From Ignavibacteria bacterium (GTDB taxonomy: Bacteria; Bacteroidota; Ignavibacteria; Tepidaquicellales; Tepidaquicellaceae), in assembly GCA_016704345.1 (NCBI GenBank), contig JADJAH010000001.1:406501-470500 (forward strand): a DNA stretch of 64,000 nt, read 5' to 3'. Position 1 is the stretch's first letter. Each line of letters opens with the position of its first letter. The notes below the pieces were generated by a model. The model was not told the origin of the DNA. It was given only the letters and a program-made list of their open reading frames with translations, and did no database searches. Below, piece after piece: positions 33,880 through 42,320 of this stretch. The position numbers and the translations under genes are program-made.

Positions 33880-34607
33880 ACTCCCCTCTTGTTTCCCCAA
33901 GCGATTATGTGAAGCCGGTCAGTAAAGTTGTATCCGTTACTTAGACATGCCTCAATGGTCTGCAAACGTTTGGCGTCGAGCTGTTCACGTGTTATCCCTT
34001 CCGGCATCAGATAAATATCTCCGTTATCAACTTTATACTGCTTCTGAAATTCTTTGATCTCTTTCAGATCGTCTTCACCAGTAAATACAAATTTCCATTG
34101 AACAGCTGTCTTGCCCTCTGTCTTTAATGAGGAGAATTTTTGCAGCGCTTCATGGTTTTTAATATTGCGGAGATGGATCTTTTCATACTTTGTTCCGAAT
34201 GGAACTGATGTTTTAAGTTTGGGACTTATGCTCAAGAGATCAACACGATTTGCAAATTCCCCAAAGATCGTTCCGTTGGTTTCTAATGTGATATAAACAT
34301 TTTCATTCGACTTCCTCAGAGCAGTGCATAATTCAACGAGCTCTTCCTTCTGCATTGCAGGCTCTCCACCTGTTATTACAACATCTCTGCAATTGTTCTT
34401 TTCATATTCGGAAATTATTTCCGCAATATGCAATTTTCCAATGTTCAATGCATCCTCCGGATCCCAGCTTGTGTATGGAGTATCGCACATATTTCCGCCG
34501 GCAAATAAGCAGCGAAGATTGCAGAAGTTTGTTCTTATAAAGAAGGAAGGAATGCCTGTTCGCTTTCCTTCCCCTTGAACCGAATAAAATAATTCTGAGA
34601 TATCCAT
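33876..34607 (-). CDS. queE: 7-carboxy-7-deazaguanine synthase QueE
   Basis: A 243-residue radical SAM enzyme. It starts MDISELFYSVQGEGKRTG, the QueE signature. The cluster region is FCNLRCLFAGGNMCDTPY, so the third cysteine comes after seven residues (CX3CX7C) where CX3CX2C is usual. VITGGEPAMQ and SISPKLKTS follow as in the family. It forms CDG for queuosine biosynthesis. No other que gene is adjacent. The stop overlaps the converging PAP2 gene by four bases. Confidence 0.92.
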   Translation of the reverse strand: MDISELFYSVQGEGKRTGIPSFFIRTNFCNLRCLFAGGNMCDTPYTSWDPEDALNIGKLHIAEIISEYEKNNCRDVVITGGEPAMQKEELVELCTALRKSNENVYITLETNGTIFGEFANRVDLLSISPKLKTSVPFGTKYEKIHLRNIKNHEALQKFSSLKTEGKTAVQWKFVFTGEDDLKEIKEFQKQYKVDNGDIYLMPEGITREQLDAKRLQTIEACLSNGYNFTDRLHIIAWGNKRGV

Positions 34608-34641
34608 TAACTCGTCTATGTCAGATTATAACTGAGCTTAA

Positions 34642-35472
34642 TCATTGCTTTGAGTTTAACTGCCCTGCAAGACCCGAGTATTTTGACAAGTCGGCATCTA
34701 TAGAACCAATCAGAACTCTTGACTTCACTTTTACCGGCATCTTAATCTGATCATCGGTCAGCCATACAAGTATCGAACCCTCACTCTTGAACAATCCGCC
34801 TTCTTCTACCATTGGCTCCAGCTTAATGCATCTGAATTCACCTGCAGGCACTTCGATGGTTTCTCTTCCGAGATATTTTATCTTGAGCGGATATGTATTG
34901 TCCTTATAAAAATTCTCCACCGTTATGAACTCACCTTCCTTCATCCCTGAGAAATCCAGGGTTCTCGAATAATAGAATGCACTCATAACATCCTGCACAT
35001 ACATTGGAATGTCAAACTCGCCTTCAAATTTCTTAGGATCTGTTTCACCTGTGTATGTCTTTGCTTTTTTGTTTTGATGATCAAAGATCGCTTCGAAATC
35101 GCGCTTGTAAGTGCCTTCTCTTATGTGTTGTTCAAATCTCCACGGAAAGAGTCCTTCCATATCAACATAAGTCTTGTAATAGTCACGGACTTTGTAAACC
35201 ATATCAAAGCTTTCAGTTGAATTTACGGAGAATTTTATGTCGAAGCACTTTCTTCCGTTCATGGTTGCAATCACCGGATCGATCTCCATAATTGCTTCGC
35301 CGGCTGTAATGAATCCGTAGTTTATCTCAAATGTGAGTTTCTCACCGGGCTTGAATGCTTTCTGATTGACTTTTCTAAAATCATCCTGCGCAAAAAGGTT
35401 TGCCGCAATGATTGTCATAAATATCGTCAAGGCAAGTAAAACTCCGGTTGCCGGAATTCTTTTTATTTTCAT
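34642..35472 (-). CDS. DUF3108 domain-containing secreted protein
   Basis: A 276-residue protein with a signal peptide (VLLALTIFMTIIAANLFAQ) followed by the DUF3108 fold: FKPGEKLTFEINYGFITAGEA, VRDYYKTYVD, PWRFEQHIREGTYKRDFEAIFD, VPAGEFRCIKLEP, GSILVWLTDDQIKMPV. DUF3108 proteins are periplasmic or outer-membrane facing and of unknown function; some lie near lipopolysaccharide or cell-wall genes. The GT9 glycosyltransferase gene upstream (29 bases) supports an envelope role. Confidence 0.9.
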   Translation of the reverse strand: MKIKRIPATGVLLALTIFMTIIAANLFAQDDFRKVNQKAFKPGEKLTFEINYGFITAGEAIMEIDPVIATMNGRKCFDIKFSVNSTESFDMVYKVRDYYKTYVDMEGLFPWRFEQHIREGTYKRDFEAIFDHQNKKAKTYTGETDPKKFEGEFDIPMYVQDVMSAFYYSRTLDFSGMKEGEFITVENFYKDNTYPLKIKYLGRETIEVPAGEFRCIKLEPMVEEGGLFKSEGSILVWLTDDQIKMPVKVKSRVLIGSIDADLSKYSGLAGQLNSKQ

Positions 35473-35501
35473 GATTAAGTTTGATTTATGTTTGACATTG
35501 C

Positions 35502-36515
35502 TCAGACTTTGAGATGCCTGCCTGCAGATGAAACTACTTCGTTTGTATCAATAAGCGACATGTTATCTGATCCGTCACTTGGTTTGAAAATTGTTGTATT
35601 AATTCCAAGCGGTTTCCATCTTACATCATTTACCGGTGCGCTGTTCGGGTAGAATCCAATGATATTCTTGTTTAAAGCACCTGCAATATGTATCGGTCCT
35701 GTAGAATTTGAAATGAACAAATCACTGTGATCGACAAGTATCATTAACTCTCTTAAATTCAACTTACCCGTCAGATCTATTACTTTTTCGTTACGTTCAA
35801 CCGGCATTGAGTTGATCACAATATCCTTCTCTGATTCAAGTCCGGTGTAAACAATTTTGTGATCAGGATATGCCGCTAACAGTTTAATCCCGATCTCTCG
35901 GAATTGTTCCAAAGAAATATCCTTTGCAGAACCTCTGCTTCCGGGATGAATGATTATGTACTTAGTCCCGGGTGATATACCAAAAGAAATAGCCTTTTCC
36001 AGAAAATCCTTTTTTTCTCTTTCTTCATAATTAAGAAGCCTCTCAGGAACTCTGCAGTTCTCATCCATCTCAACAAATTCTCTGAGCAAATTAAGATTGT
36101 ATTCCGATTCATGCTTGTCAGCAAACTTTCTGTGCTCTTTCACTCTATGGTTATATAGAAATGAATACCAGCGGTAAGCAGTTCCCACTCTAAACTTTGT
36201 CCCCAATTGAAAGAACATTAATGCCAGATCAAATCTTGGTTTAGCAAATATTGCAAGGTCGATGTTATGCTTGGCAAACAATCTCTTTCTGTCCGCATAG
36301 TTTTGATGTTTATCTTCAGTAAGGATGTTTACATTGATGCTCATTCCATCCAACAGCGGCTTCAGTCTTTCGTTTACATAAAAAAAGACATCCGCATTCT
36401 TGAAAACACATCTTGCTGCATAGACAAGAGGCAATGTTAATATCACATCTCCGATGTTGTCGGTTCTTGAAATAAGTACCGATTTGATCTCCGATGGATT
36501 AATTTTCCTGTTCAA
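35502..36515 (-). CDS. Glycosyltransferase family 9 (heptosyltransferase-like)
   Basis: A 337-residue GT9 protein. It has the N-terminal ISRTDNIGDVILTLPLVYA motif, IIHPGSRGSAKDISLEQF in the nucleotide-sugar half, and ISNSTGPIHIAGAL near the C-terminus, all as in ADP-heptose:LPS heptosyltransferases. It probably adds a sugar to lipopolysaccharide core or another envelope glycan at the inner leaflet. It lies between a LON-domain gene (3 bases) and DUF3108. Confidence 0.9.
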   Translation of the reverse strand: MNRKINPSEIKSVLISRTDNIGDVILTLPLVYAARCVFKNADVFFYVNERLKPLLDGMSINVNILTEDKHQNYADRKRLFAKHNIDLAIFAKPRFDLALMFFQLGTKFRVGTAYRWYSFLYNHRVKEHRKFADKHESEYNLNLLREFVEMDENCRVPERLLNYEEREKKDFLEKAISFGISPGTKYIIIHPGSRGSAKDISLEQFREIGIKLLAAYPDHKIVYTGLESEKDIVINSMPVERNEKVIDLTGKLNLRELMILVDHSDLFISNSTGPIHIAGALNKNIIGFYPNSAPVNDVRWKPLGINTTIFKPSDGSDNMSLIDTNEVVSSAGRHLKV

Positions 36516-36518
36516 AGA

Positions 36519-37154
36519 CTACTGAATATATCCGTCGCTTTTGATGATCTCTGATATCCTCTCGGCTTCTTTGAGTTTTGGCAGGACATTTTCAAGATAG
36601 GTTGAGATGAAGTCGAGTCGATCCTGTTCAGTATCCATTTCGAGCATTTGCTGTTTTTCCTTGAGACTAAGTCCACACTTCTCCGCCATTGAGTAGCAGA
36701 CTGACCTTCTTCCGTCAAGCCAGGTTCCATCATCCAGAGAGATCTTCTTTATACTTCCTTTGTAGGCTAAATCAACAAGTATATTGTAGTTCTCAACCGC
36801 CTTATACATTTCAGACTTATCATAAAGTTGATTGTCATCTTCAAGATATTCCACCTTGCCCCTGTACAATTCGTCATTGCCAACATCATAGCTGTACAGT
36901 CTGAATCTCTTTGTGCCTTCGGTAACAATGTCCATCTCGCCGTTCTCAAATCTCTTTGTCACCTCAATGACTCTTGACGATGTGCCAATAATCTGAAGAT
37001 TGGCTTCAAATAAAAGGACGATCCCGAACTCTCCTCCGGATTCGATCACACCGCTGATCATTTTCTTGTACCTATCTTCAAAAATGTGAAGAGGCATTTT
37101 GGAATACGGAAACATCACAACCTGTAAGGGGAATAATACTATTTCGCTTCTCAT
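36519..37154 (-). CDS. LON peptidase substrate-binding domain protein
   Basis: A 211-residue stand-alone LON N-terminal domain. It starts MRSEIVLFPLQVVMFPYSKMPLHIFEDRYKKM, the hallmark of this family, with GEFGIVLL and the EVTKRFENGEMDIVTEGTKRFRL middle. No ATPase or protease domain is attached. Such proteins may bind misfolded or specific protein substrates; the function is not established. Its start is downstream of a terminator of the upstream lipoprotein gene, so it has its own promoter. Confidence 0.92.
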   Translation of the reverse strand: MRSEIVLFPLQVVMFPYSKMPLHIFEDRYKKMISGVIESGGEFGIVLLFEANLQIIGTSSRVIEVTKRFENGEMDIVTEGTKRFRLYSYDVGNDELYRGKVEYLEDDNQLYDKSEMYKAVENYNILVDLAYKGSIKKISLDDGTWLDGRRSVCYSMAEKCGLSLKEKQQMLEMDTEQDRLDFISTYLENVLPKLKEAERISEIIKSDGYIQ

Positions 37155-37167
37155 CTTATTGCATAAA

Positions 37168-37209
37168 AAAACTTCCCTGGCGAAGAATCAAATCCGCTCG
37201 GGGAAGTTT
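37168..37209 (-). terminator. Rho-independent terminator after the 37229 lipoprotein gene
   Basis: On the minus strand AACTTCCC and GGGAAGTT form a stem with a GC-rich inner part and are followed by seven T. It lies just after the lipoprotein stop at 37229 and before the LON-domain start. Confidence 0.8.
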
Positions 37210-37228
37210 ACATATTGTTATCAAAAAA

Positions 37229-37774
37229 TTATTTGTATGTGATCACAAGAGATGTAATGTTCTTGTCTTTGTCAAATCCAAGCATAAGCCCTACTTCCTT
37301 GCCTGCTTTCTTCCAGCTTAGCACACCGCCTTTGTCGCTTACAAGATTCTCACTGCCTTCAACGATCTCATATCCGTTCTTCTTCATCTCATCTTTGTAA
37401 AATGTTATGATGCCCGGAACCATGTCTGTTGATTCGAATGTAACAACGGTTCCTTCCGTAGAATTAAGTGAACCGAGCGTTTTGGAATTTTGCGGAGTTG
37501 GAACATCTTTAGGAAAATCCGCCGGCAAACCCGGTGTCATCCCTAGATCATTTTGCTTGTTCTCAGAGCCGGCAGGATCAGTGTTTGCTTCTTCTTTGGC
37601 CGCAAGCTCTTCCTTTGACTTCTCGGTTTCCTGTGTTGTTTTGTTCTCAGTTGTGTTTTCCGAACCCGCCTTTACATCAGACTTCTTGTCTGTGGCAGAT
37701 TGTTCCTTATTGTCACCGCAAGCTGAAACTATTATGCTTAACGACAAAAGCAGTAGTAGGAGTGTTTTCATCAA
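37229..37774 (-). CDS. Lipoprotein with Thr/Glu/Lys-rich linker and C-terminal domain
   Basis: A 181-residue protein with a lipobox (VSAC at about residues 16-19 of MMKTLLLLLLSLSIIVSACGD). A polar, Lys/Glu/Thr/Asn-rich linker covers residues ~20-75. The C-terminal part (GLPADFPKDVPTPQNSKTLGS to SLVITYK) forms a compact fold. The text FPKDVPxP...VVTFESTDMVPGIITFYKDEMKKNGYE is typical of a family of small lipoproteins in Bacteroidota/Ignavibacteria with no known function. It follows another lipoprotein gene by 24 bases. Confidence 0.75.
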   Translation of the reverse strand: MMKTLLLLLLSLSIIVSACGDNKEQSATDKKSDVKAGSENTTENKTTQETEKSKEELAAKEEANTDPAGSENKQNDLGMTPGLPADFPKDVPTPQNSKTLGSLNSTEGTVVTFESTDMVPGIITFYKDEMKKNGYEIVEGSENLVSDKGGVLSWKKAGKEVGLMLGFDKDKNITSLVITYK

Positions 37775-37798
37775 TTAGGATAATTTTAGTATAGTGTA

Positions 37799-38362
37799 TC
37801 AGTTATAACATCTTATTGCTTCAAAACTTCCGGCAATATAACTCTTTTTTTCATCTTTAAAACATATTACAATTTTGCCCTTTATGGTCTTCTCATTCAT
37901 GGAAGATATCACAAGGGCGCAATTCCAGGGAATAGAACCGACACCGGCTTCACTGCCTGCGCCTGTTGTATCATAATAAGCAATGAACCCGTCAATATTT
38001 TGGTCGAATGAAGCCTTCAGAACTTCCCCTGTATCAATGGCTCCCGCTTTGTGTAGAAAATGAATCGACCTTCCACCTTCAACATACCCGCAATTATTAC
38101 TCGGGGCCGCTTCTGAGAAATTGATCACATTGTCACCGCTTCCTCTCCACTGCTCAAAATTCACATACGCAAAAGTAAAAGGCTTGCCGTTAAGCAAACC
38201 TTTTATTGGCAAATCCGGAATTTCGGTAATTTTCAGTTCTGACTTCCAGTTGAATTCAGAATTGTTCTTTTCTTCGGAAAGCGGTTTTTCATTTTCCTTG
38301 CCGCATGAATTCAACATAAACACTGACAGAATTATGCAGGCTAACAGAGTTAATCTTTTCAA
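37799..38362 (-). CDS. Hypothetical lipoprotein (187 aa)
   Basis: MKRLTLLACIILSVFMLNSCGKE carries a lipobox (LNSC, lipidated Cys at 20). The mature part has a Glu/Lys-rich start and then a beta-like domain ending YIAGSFEAIRCYN. Two further cysteines (SNNCGYVEGG and PWNCALVISS) could pair. I recognise no family. It is followed at once by another lipoprotein gene, so the two are likely cotranscribed. Confidence 0.7.
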   Translation of the reverse strand: MKRLTLLACIILSVFMLNSCGKENEKPLSEEKNNSEFNWKSELKITEIPDLPIKGLLNGKPFTFAYVNFEQWRGSGDNVINFSEAAPSNNCGYVEGGRSIHFLHKAGAIDTGEVLKASFDQNIDGFIAYYDTTGAGSEAGVGSIPWNCALVISSMNEKTIKGKIVICFKDEKKSYIAGSFEAIRCYN

Positions 38363-38411
38363 TTATTATTCAAAACTTCTTGAATTATCAATAGATCTTA
38401 CTAAGAACCGG

Positions 38412-39167
38412 TTATTTCACGACAAACTTCTTATACCTGTCATTAATTCTGCCCCAGTGAAGATTGTTGATGAAGTTGTCAATGTAAGCAGCTCTTCCCG
38501 GTCCGTCCTTATGATAATAAGCATGTTCGAATACATCAAGTGAAATGATAGGTATGCCTCCCCATATAGCTCCGTAGTGATGCTCGTCCGTGAGGATGTT
38601 CAGAAGTCTCTCACTGTAAAGCGCATCATAAACAAGTACCCCCCAGCCGGAAAGCTTTGCTGCAACAGCAGATGCTTTGAAGTCGGCTTTCCAGTTTTCA
38701 ATTGAGCCGAATTCCTTTTCAATTGCTGCTACAACTTCAGGACCTTTAGATGTATCGCCGTCTCCGCCCATTACTTCCCAGTAAACATCGTGCAGAAGCG
38801 CACCGGCATGATTCCAGGTAAAACGTCTCTTCAGCTCACCAACATTGCTCCAGTTCCCGTTTGCCTTTGACCTGTCTGCAGTCTCAAGTTCCTTCTCAAT
38901 GTTGTTCATGAATGTTACATATCCCTTGTGATGTGTATTGTAGTGCCAGTCAGATGTTTCGGCATCTATCACATTCTTCAAGAGTTCTTTTGCCTCATCA
39001 TCAGTGTAAGGCCTTTTGTTGAATTTCCATTCGTAAGCCATTTTGATATCTCCTTTTTGATTTAAGTTTTCTTTTGCAAATATTTTTGTACCAAAGCTGC
39101 CTATCCCGGCCAGCGCAGCACCTGCAGCAGCCGACTTTACAAAGTCACGCCGGTTAATTTTTTTCAT
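38412..39167 (-). CDS. sod: Superoxide dismutase (Fe/Mn), with optional Tat leader
   Basis: A 251-residue frame. Residues 1-42 look like a twin-arginine signal (NRRDFVKSAAAGAALAGIG), and the SOD domain starts at Met43 (MAYEWKFNKRPYTDDEA). Metal-ligand regions are present: DWHYNTHHKGYV, FTWNHAGALLHDVYW, and SLDVFEHAYY. The ATG of Met43 (39041) has a near-perfect ribosome site (AAGGAG, eight bases before), while the upstream ATG has none. So the same gene may yield a cytoplasmic enzyme from 39041 and an exported one from 39167. It lies just downstream of the isc-type cluster. Confidence 0.92.
   Translation of the reverse strand: MKKINRRDFVKSAAAGAALAGIGSFGTKIFAKENLNQKGDIKMAYEWKFNKRPYTDDEAKELLKNVIDAETSDWHYNTHHKGYVTFMNNIEKELETADRSKANGNWSNVGELKRRFTWNHAGALLHDVYWEVMGGDGDTSKGPEVVAAIEKEFGSIENWKADFKASAVAAKLSGWGVLVYDALYSERLLNILTDEHHYGAIWGGIPIISLDVFEHAYYHKDGPGRAAYIDNFINNLHWGRINDRYKKFVVK
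39050..39054 (-). promoter_or_regulatory. Internal Shine-Dalgarno site within sod
   Basis: AGGAG lies eight bases before the in-frame ATG at 39041, inside the codons of the Tat leader (reading Lys-Gly-Asp-Ile-Lys). It would start translation of a leaderless SOD. Confidence 0.75.
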
Positions 39168-39214
39168 ATTAAAATTCTGAGTGTTGGATTGTTGCTAAGA
39201 TTTGATGAATCTTT

Positions 39215-39581
39215 TCAGACACCAAATGAACTTCCGCAACCGCAGGTCTTCACTGCATTTGGATTGTTGAATACAAAGCCTTTGCCCATCAGGCCGTCGG
39301 TGTAGTCAAGCTCGGTGCCTGTGAAGAAACATGCTGCTTTTCATATCAACAATTAATTTCACTCCGTCAAGTTCATAAACGTTGTCGCCCGGTCTTTCTT
39401 CGGGATCAAATCCGAGCGTATAAGTAAATCCTGAACATCCGCCGCCTTTTACTCCAACGCGGAGTGCAAATCCTTCGGGCACTTTGTTTTCTTCCATCAG
39501 TCTTTTGATTTCCTTTACTGCCTTCTCGGTGACGTTGATATCTTCACTTACACCGGGAATGAATTCTTTGGTTTCTTCCAT
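39215..39581 (-). CDS. A-type Fe-S carrier (IscA/ErpA), frameshifted near its C-terminus
   Basis: The first ~80 residues (VTEKAVKEIKRLMEENKVPEGFALRVGVKGGGCSGFTYTLGFD) are a normal A-type carrier. The frame then leaves at MKSSMFLHRHRA (stop near 39306). In the next frame the expected end follows: TGTELDYTDGLMGKGFVFN, then NPNAVKTCGCGSSFGV and a stop at 39215-39217. One extra base around 39322-39330 explains it. The three cluster cysteines (GGCSG and CGCG) are then all present. It delivers Fe-S clusters to targets. It lies 18 bases after the cysteine desulfurase gene. The frameshift is probably an error because both halves are perfect. Confidence 0.88.
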
Positions 39582-39599
39582 GATATTTTTTATTTCGTG

Positions 39600-40784
39600 T
39601 TAATTAGATTTTGATTTTGAGATAATGCTTTGCGGTGATTCCTGCAATAGCCTTTGAACTGCAGTCACCAATCTTTCTGATGCATAGTCAATTTCTTCTT
39701 CCTTTGTGAATCTTCCGAAACTAAGTCTCAGTGACGAACCCGCAAGCTCATGCGGTCTGCCAATCGCCGTAAGAACATGCGAAGGCTCCATTGAAGCAGA
39801 AGTGCATGCGCTTCCTGTTGACATTGCCAGATCATTTAGATCCCCGATGAGCGCATTGATGTCGATCATAGAGAAACAGAAATTGATATTGTTCGGAAGT
39901 CTCTTTGTGGGATGACCGTTCAGTGTCGCATTCTCAAGCTGAAGAACTTTCTCTATCAGTGAATCCCTTTTCCTGACATGAAGTTCAATTTCATTTTCCA
40001 TTTCTTCTGCGGATAATTCACATGCCTTGCCGAGTCCAACAATTCCCGGGACGTTCAATGTTCCACCACGAAGTCCTTTCTCCTGGCTTCCTCCGTGAGT
40101 CTGCTTGCTGAATGTCACTCTCGGATTCCTTCCCCGTACATATAATGCTCCCGAACCTTTTGGACCGTAAAATTTATGCGCCGAAATGCTCATCAGGTCT
40201 ATGTTCATTTCATCTACATTCACAGGGATCTTTCCAACCGCCTGCGTTGCATCTGTATGAAACAACACGCTATTTTCCCTGCAGATCTTACCGATCTCTT
40301 CAACGGGCTGAATAGTGCCGATCTCATTGTTTGCAAGCATAATGCTTACAAGTATTGTCTTGTTAGTGATGGCTTTCTCAAGTTCATTCGTATCGATCAA
40401 TCCGTCGCCGTCAACTTCAAGGTAAGTGACTTCAAATCCCCTGTCTTCAAGATATTTGCATGTCTCAAGAACTGCTTTATGCTCTGTTGTACAGGTTATT
40501 ATGTGATTTCCTTTTTCGGAGTATGTTTCGGCTATACCTTTTAATGAGATGTTTATAGCTTCTGTCGAGCCGGAAGTGAATACAATGTCTCTCGGTATCG
40601 CTCCGATAAGATCGGCAGTACGTTTTCTTGCAACTGCAACAGCCTGTTCAGCTTCCCATCCGAACTTATGATTTGAGCTTGATGCATTTCCGAAAGCACT
40701 GCAAAAATACGGGATCATTTCCTCAAGCACTCTCGGATCAACCGGTGTGGTGGCATTGTAATCAAGATAAACGGGAAGTTTCAT
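39600..40784 (-). CDS. iscS: Cysteine desulfurase (IscS/NifS)
   Basis: A 394-residue class V aminotransferase from ATG 40784 (a TTG six bases earlier is less likely). Key parts: YLDYNATTPVDPRVLEEMIPYF, FTSGSTEAINI, SISAHKFYGPKG with the PLP lysine, and the loop STGSACTSAS with the persulfide Cys. It takes sulfur from cysteine for Fe-S clusters and tRNA thiolation. It lies 12 bases after iscR and 18 before an A-type carrier. No scaffold gene iscU is beside it. Confidence 0.94.
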   Translation of the reverse strand: MKLPVYLDYNATTPVDPRVLEEMIPYFCSAFGNASSSNHKFGWEAEQAVAVARKRTADLIGAIPRDIVFTSGSTEAINISLKGIAETYSEKGNHIITCTTEHKAVLETCKYLEDRGFEVTYLEVDGDGLIDTNELEKAITNKTILVSIMLANNEIGTIQPVEEIGKICRENSVLFHTDATQAVGKIPVNVDEMNIDLMSISAHKFYGPKGSGALYVRGRNPRVTFSKQTHGGSQEKGLRGGTLNVPGIVGLGKACELSAEEMENEIELHVRKRDSLIEKVLQLENATLNGHPTKRLPNNINFCFSMIDINALIGDLNDLAMSTGSACTSASMEPSHVLTAIGRPHELAGSSLRLSFGRFTKEEEIDYASERLVTAVQRLLQESPQSIISKSKSN

Positions 40785-40796
40785 AAGCAAAATTTA

Positions 40797-41198
40797 TTAA
40801 ACAAAATCAGAGATCGTCTTGCTCTTAAAGAGCTCTTCTACTTCTTTTTGAAGTTTGGTTACTGGAGATTTTATTGAACATGAATCTTCAAGGCCGCACT
40901 CGCCTTCTTTTCCTGAAATCAGGCACTCCGTAAGAGCCCTGTCACCGTCTATTGCGCGCATGATCTCATACAGAAATATCTTGTCGGGACTGGAAGCAAG
41001 TAAATAACCGCCGTGTGTTCCCTGGGTTGAAGATAGTATTTTTTCGCTTTTTAATCTCTGAAGTATTTTGGAAAGCAGATCATAAGGAATATTGACCTTG
41101 TCGGAGATCTCCCTTGCGGTAACAAGCCTCGGGTTTGATGCGGAGATAAATTTCAAGGCCATCAATGCGTATTCGACTTTCTTTGAGAACCTTATCAT
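40797..41198 (-). CDS. iscR: Rrf2-family regulator, IscR-like
   Basis: A 133-residue Rrf2 protein from ATG 41198 (a TTG start at 41222 is less likely). It has MIRFSKKVEYALMALKFISA, a winged helix (REISDKVNIPYDLLSKILQRLKSEKILSST), GTHGGYLLA and three cysteines in ECLISGKEGECGLEDSC, the pattern of [2Fe-2S]-binding IscR. It heads the iscS/A-type carrier cluster and probably regulates it. A tRNA-Glu gene lies upstream. Confidence 0.9.
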   Translation of the reverse strand: MIRFSKKVEYALMALKFISASNPRLVTAREISDKVNIPYDLLSKILQRLKSEKILSSTQGTHGGYLLASSPDKIFLYEIMRAIDGDRALTECLISGKEGECGLEDSCSIKSPVTKLQKEVEELFKSKTISDFV

Positions 41199-41278
41199 TT
41201 TACTTGAAAGCGGACTAATCAAGTCCTATTTAGATTGCTAAAAAAAGGAATACTCAAATTCCTTTTTCATTTTTAATG

Positions 41279-41350
41279 CGGTCCCAACGGGATTCGAACC
41301 CGTGTTTTCACTGTGAAAGAGTGGCGACCTAACCCCTAGTCGATGGGACC
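41279..41350 (-). tRNA. tRNA-Glu with anticodon TTC
   Basis: A 72-base cloverleaf with acceptor GGTCCCA/TGGGACC, anticodon loop CTTTCAC (anticodon TTC), and T-loop TTCGAAT flanked by ACGGG/CCCGT. The discriminator is G and CCA is not encoded. One pair at the top of the anticodon stem is a C-A mismatch. Confidence 0.9.
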
Positions 41351-41463
41351 GTTAATTTTCGGAAGTGCAATTTAAGAAAACTGACCTATAGTTACAATCA
41401 CCTAATGAGTAGAGATCCAATTAAGAATTAAAAATTAGAAATTAAAAATTGGAAGTTTTTTTT

Positions 41464-41527
41464 TAAGTTCGCACGATCAGGTTAACATTTGAATTTTTAA
41501 GTTCGCACGAGAAGGTGAACATTTGAA
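41464..41527. repeat. Two 30-bp direct repeats, period 34
   Basis: TAAGTTCGCACGA, then a 4-base variable part, then GGT-AACATTTGAA, occurs at 41464-41493 and 41498-41527. Confidence 0.75.
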
Positions 41528-41573
41528 AATAGATCACAGCGATAATTCAATCCCGATCTCATCAGAGTTCAAG

Positions 41574-41676
41574 AGCCCCGTAGGGGCGAAATATCGGTAG
41601 AATGAAATGATTAGAATCATTAAGCCCCGTAGGGCGACGTGTTTTTCTACTCGTTACAAAGCCCCAGCTTTGTAAC
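41574..41676. repeat. Repeat family C (GCCCCGTAGGGG boxes) and a GTTACAAAGC hairpin
   Basis: Two CCCCGTAGGG boxes followed by CGA (41575-41590 and 41623-41640) are separated by ~45 bases. A related pair with GAAGGGG cores is at 49568-49640 and 58985-59063. A perfect 10-bp hairpin GTTACAAAGC-CCCA-GCTTTGTAAC follows at 41653-41676. Confidence 0.7.
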
Positions 41677-41768
41677 CGAAACCTGCATATAATTTAGGTC
41701 GTAAATTGGAAACACCAAGAGTTGTTTGAGCAAACGAAAGCAGTGATAAGTGCAGTTGATTAGGGTAA

Positions 41769-41841
41769 GCTGTTGGTCTCGCCCGCCGGAAAATTTATGT
41801 CAAGATCGGAGATGTTGTTGATGCGGGCTAAGACCAACAGC
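41769..41841. repeat. Repeat family B hairpin (GTTGGTCTCGCCCGC type)
   Basis: GCTGTTGGTCTCGCCCGC (41769-41786) pairs imperfectly with GCGGGCTAAGACCAACAGC (41823-41841). The preceding text TTAGGGTAAG and the arms recur in the element at 63070-63488 and in 58371-58510. The truncated metalloprotease-like frame begins directly after it. Confidence 0.75.
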
Positions 41842-41845
41842 GGCG

Positions 41846-42155
41846 GAAGGATTCAAGATAAACGGGGGCAGAGTTCATTGGCCATGTTCCCCGTGGATCT
41901 GAGGGTTCATTCAGAAACTGCACAAAGACGATGAGGACAGGAAAATGGGCGTTCTCTGGTAAGGGACTACCACCTAAAGTATCTGTCCTGTTGGGTTTAT
42001 AAAATCCCTCAAATGGTGTAGAAGGCTGGAGGATACCGGACTGGTTAAAATGTCCACATTCAAATTGATTTACAGGAAGATCAGTAGAACTGCATATATC
42101 TGTAATTGTAAAACTCAAAAAAAATGTACAATAATATCTTTATATGTTTTCTCAT
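41846..42155 (-). pseudogene. 5' fragment of a secreted (M6-metalloprotease-like) protein
   Basis: The frame (about 41846-42118) contains PNRTDTLGGSPLP, then ENAHFPVLIVFVQFLNEP, and WPMNSAPVYLESF. This resembles the first part of secreted M6-like proteins in Ignavibacteria, a family impression only. Upstream an ATG at 42155 gives a signal-peptide start (MRKHIKILLYIF) in another frame; removing one T from the eight-T run (complement of 42117-42124) joins the two. At the other end the frame runs into repeat family B and nothing of the protein follows. So the gene is cut at the repeat boundary. Confidence 0.6.
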
Positions 42156-42320
42156 TGTCGTGCTCAAAGAGCATTTAAGTTTTGGTATTACGTCTTAAGA
42201 TTGATTTGTTTCGTCTTTTCTTTTGGTGCAAATGTAACACAATAGAAATCGCTGTCATTGATTATAACCGAACAAATGCTTTATGACATTGGAATTGAAA
42301 CTCATCGTTGAACATATGAA

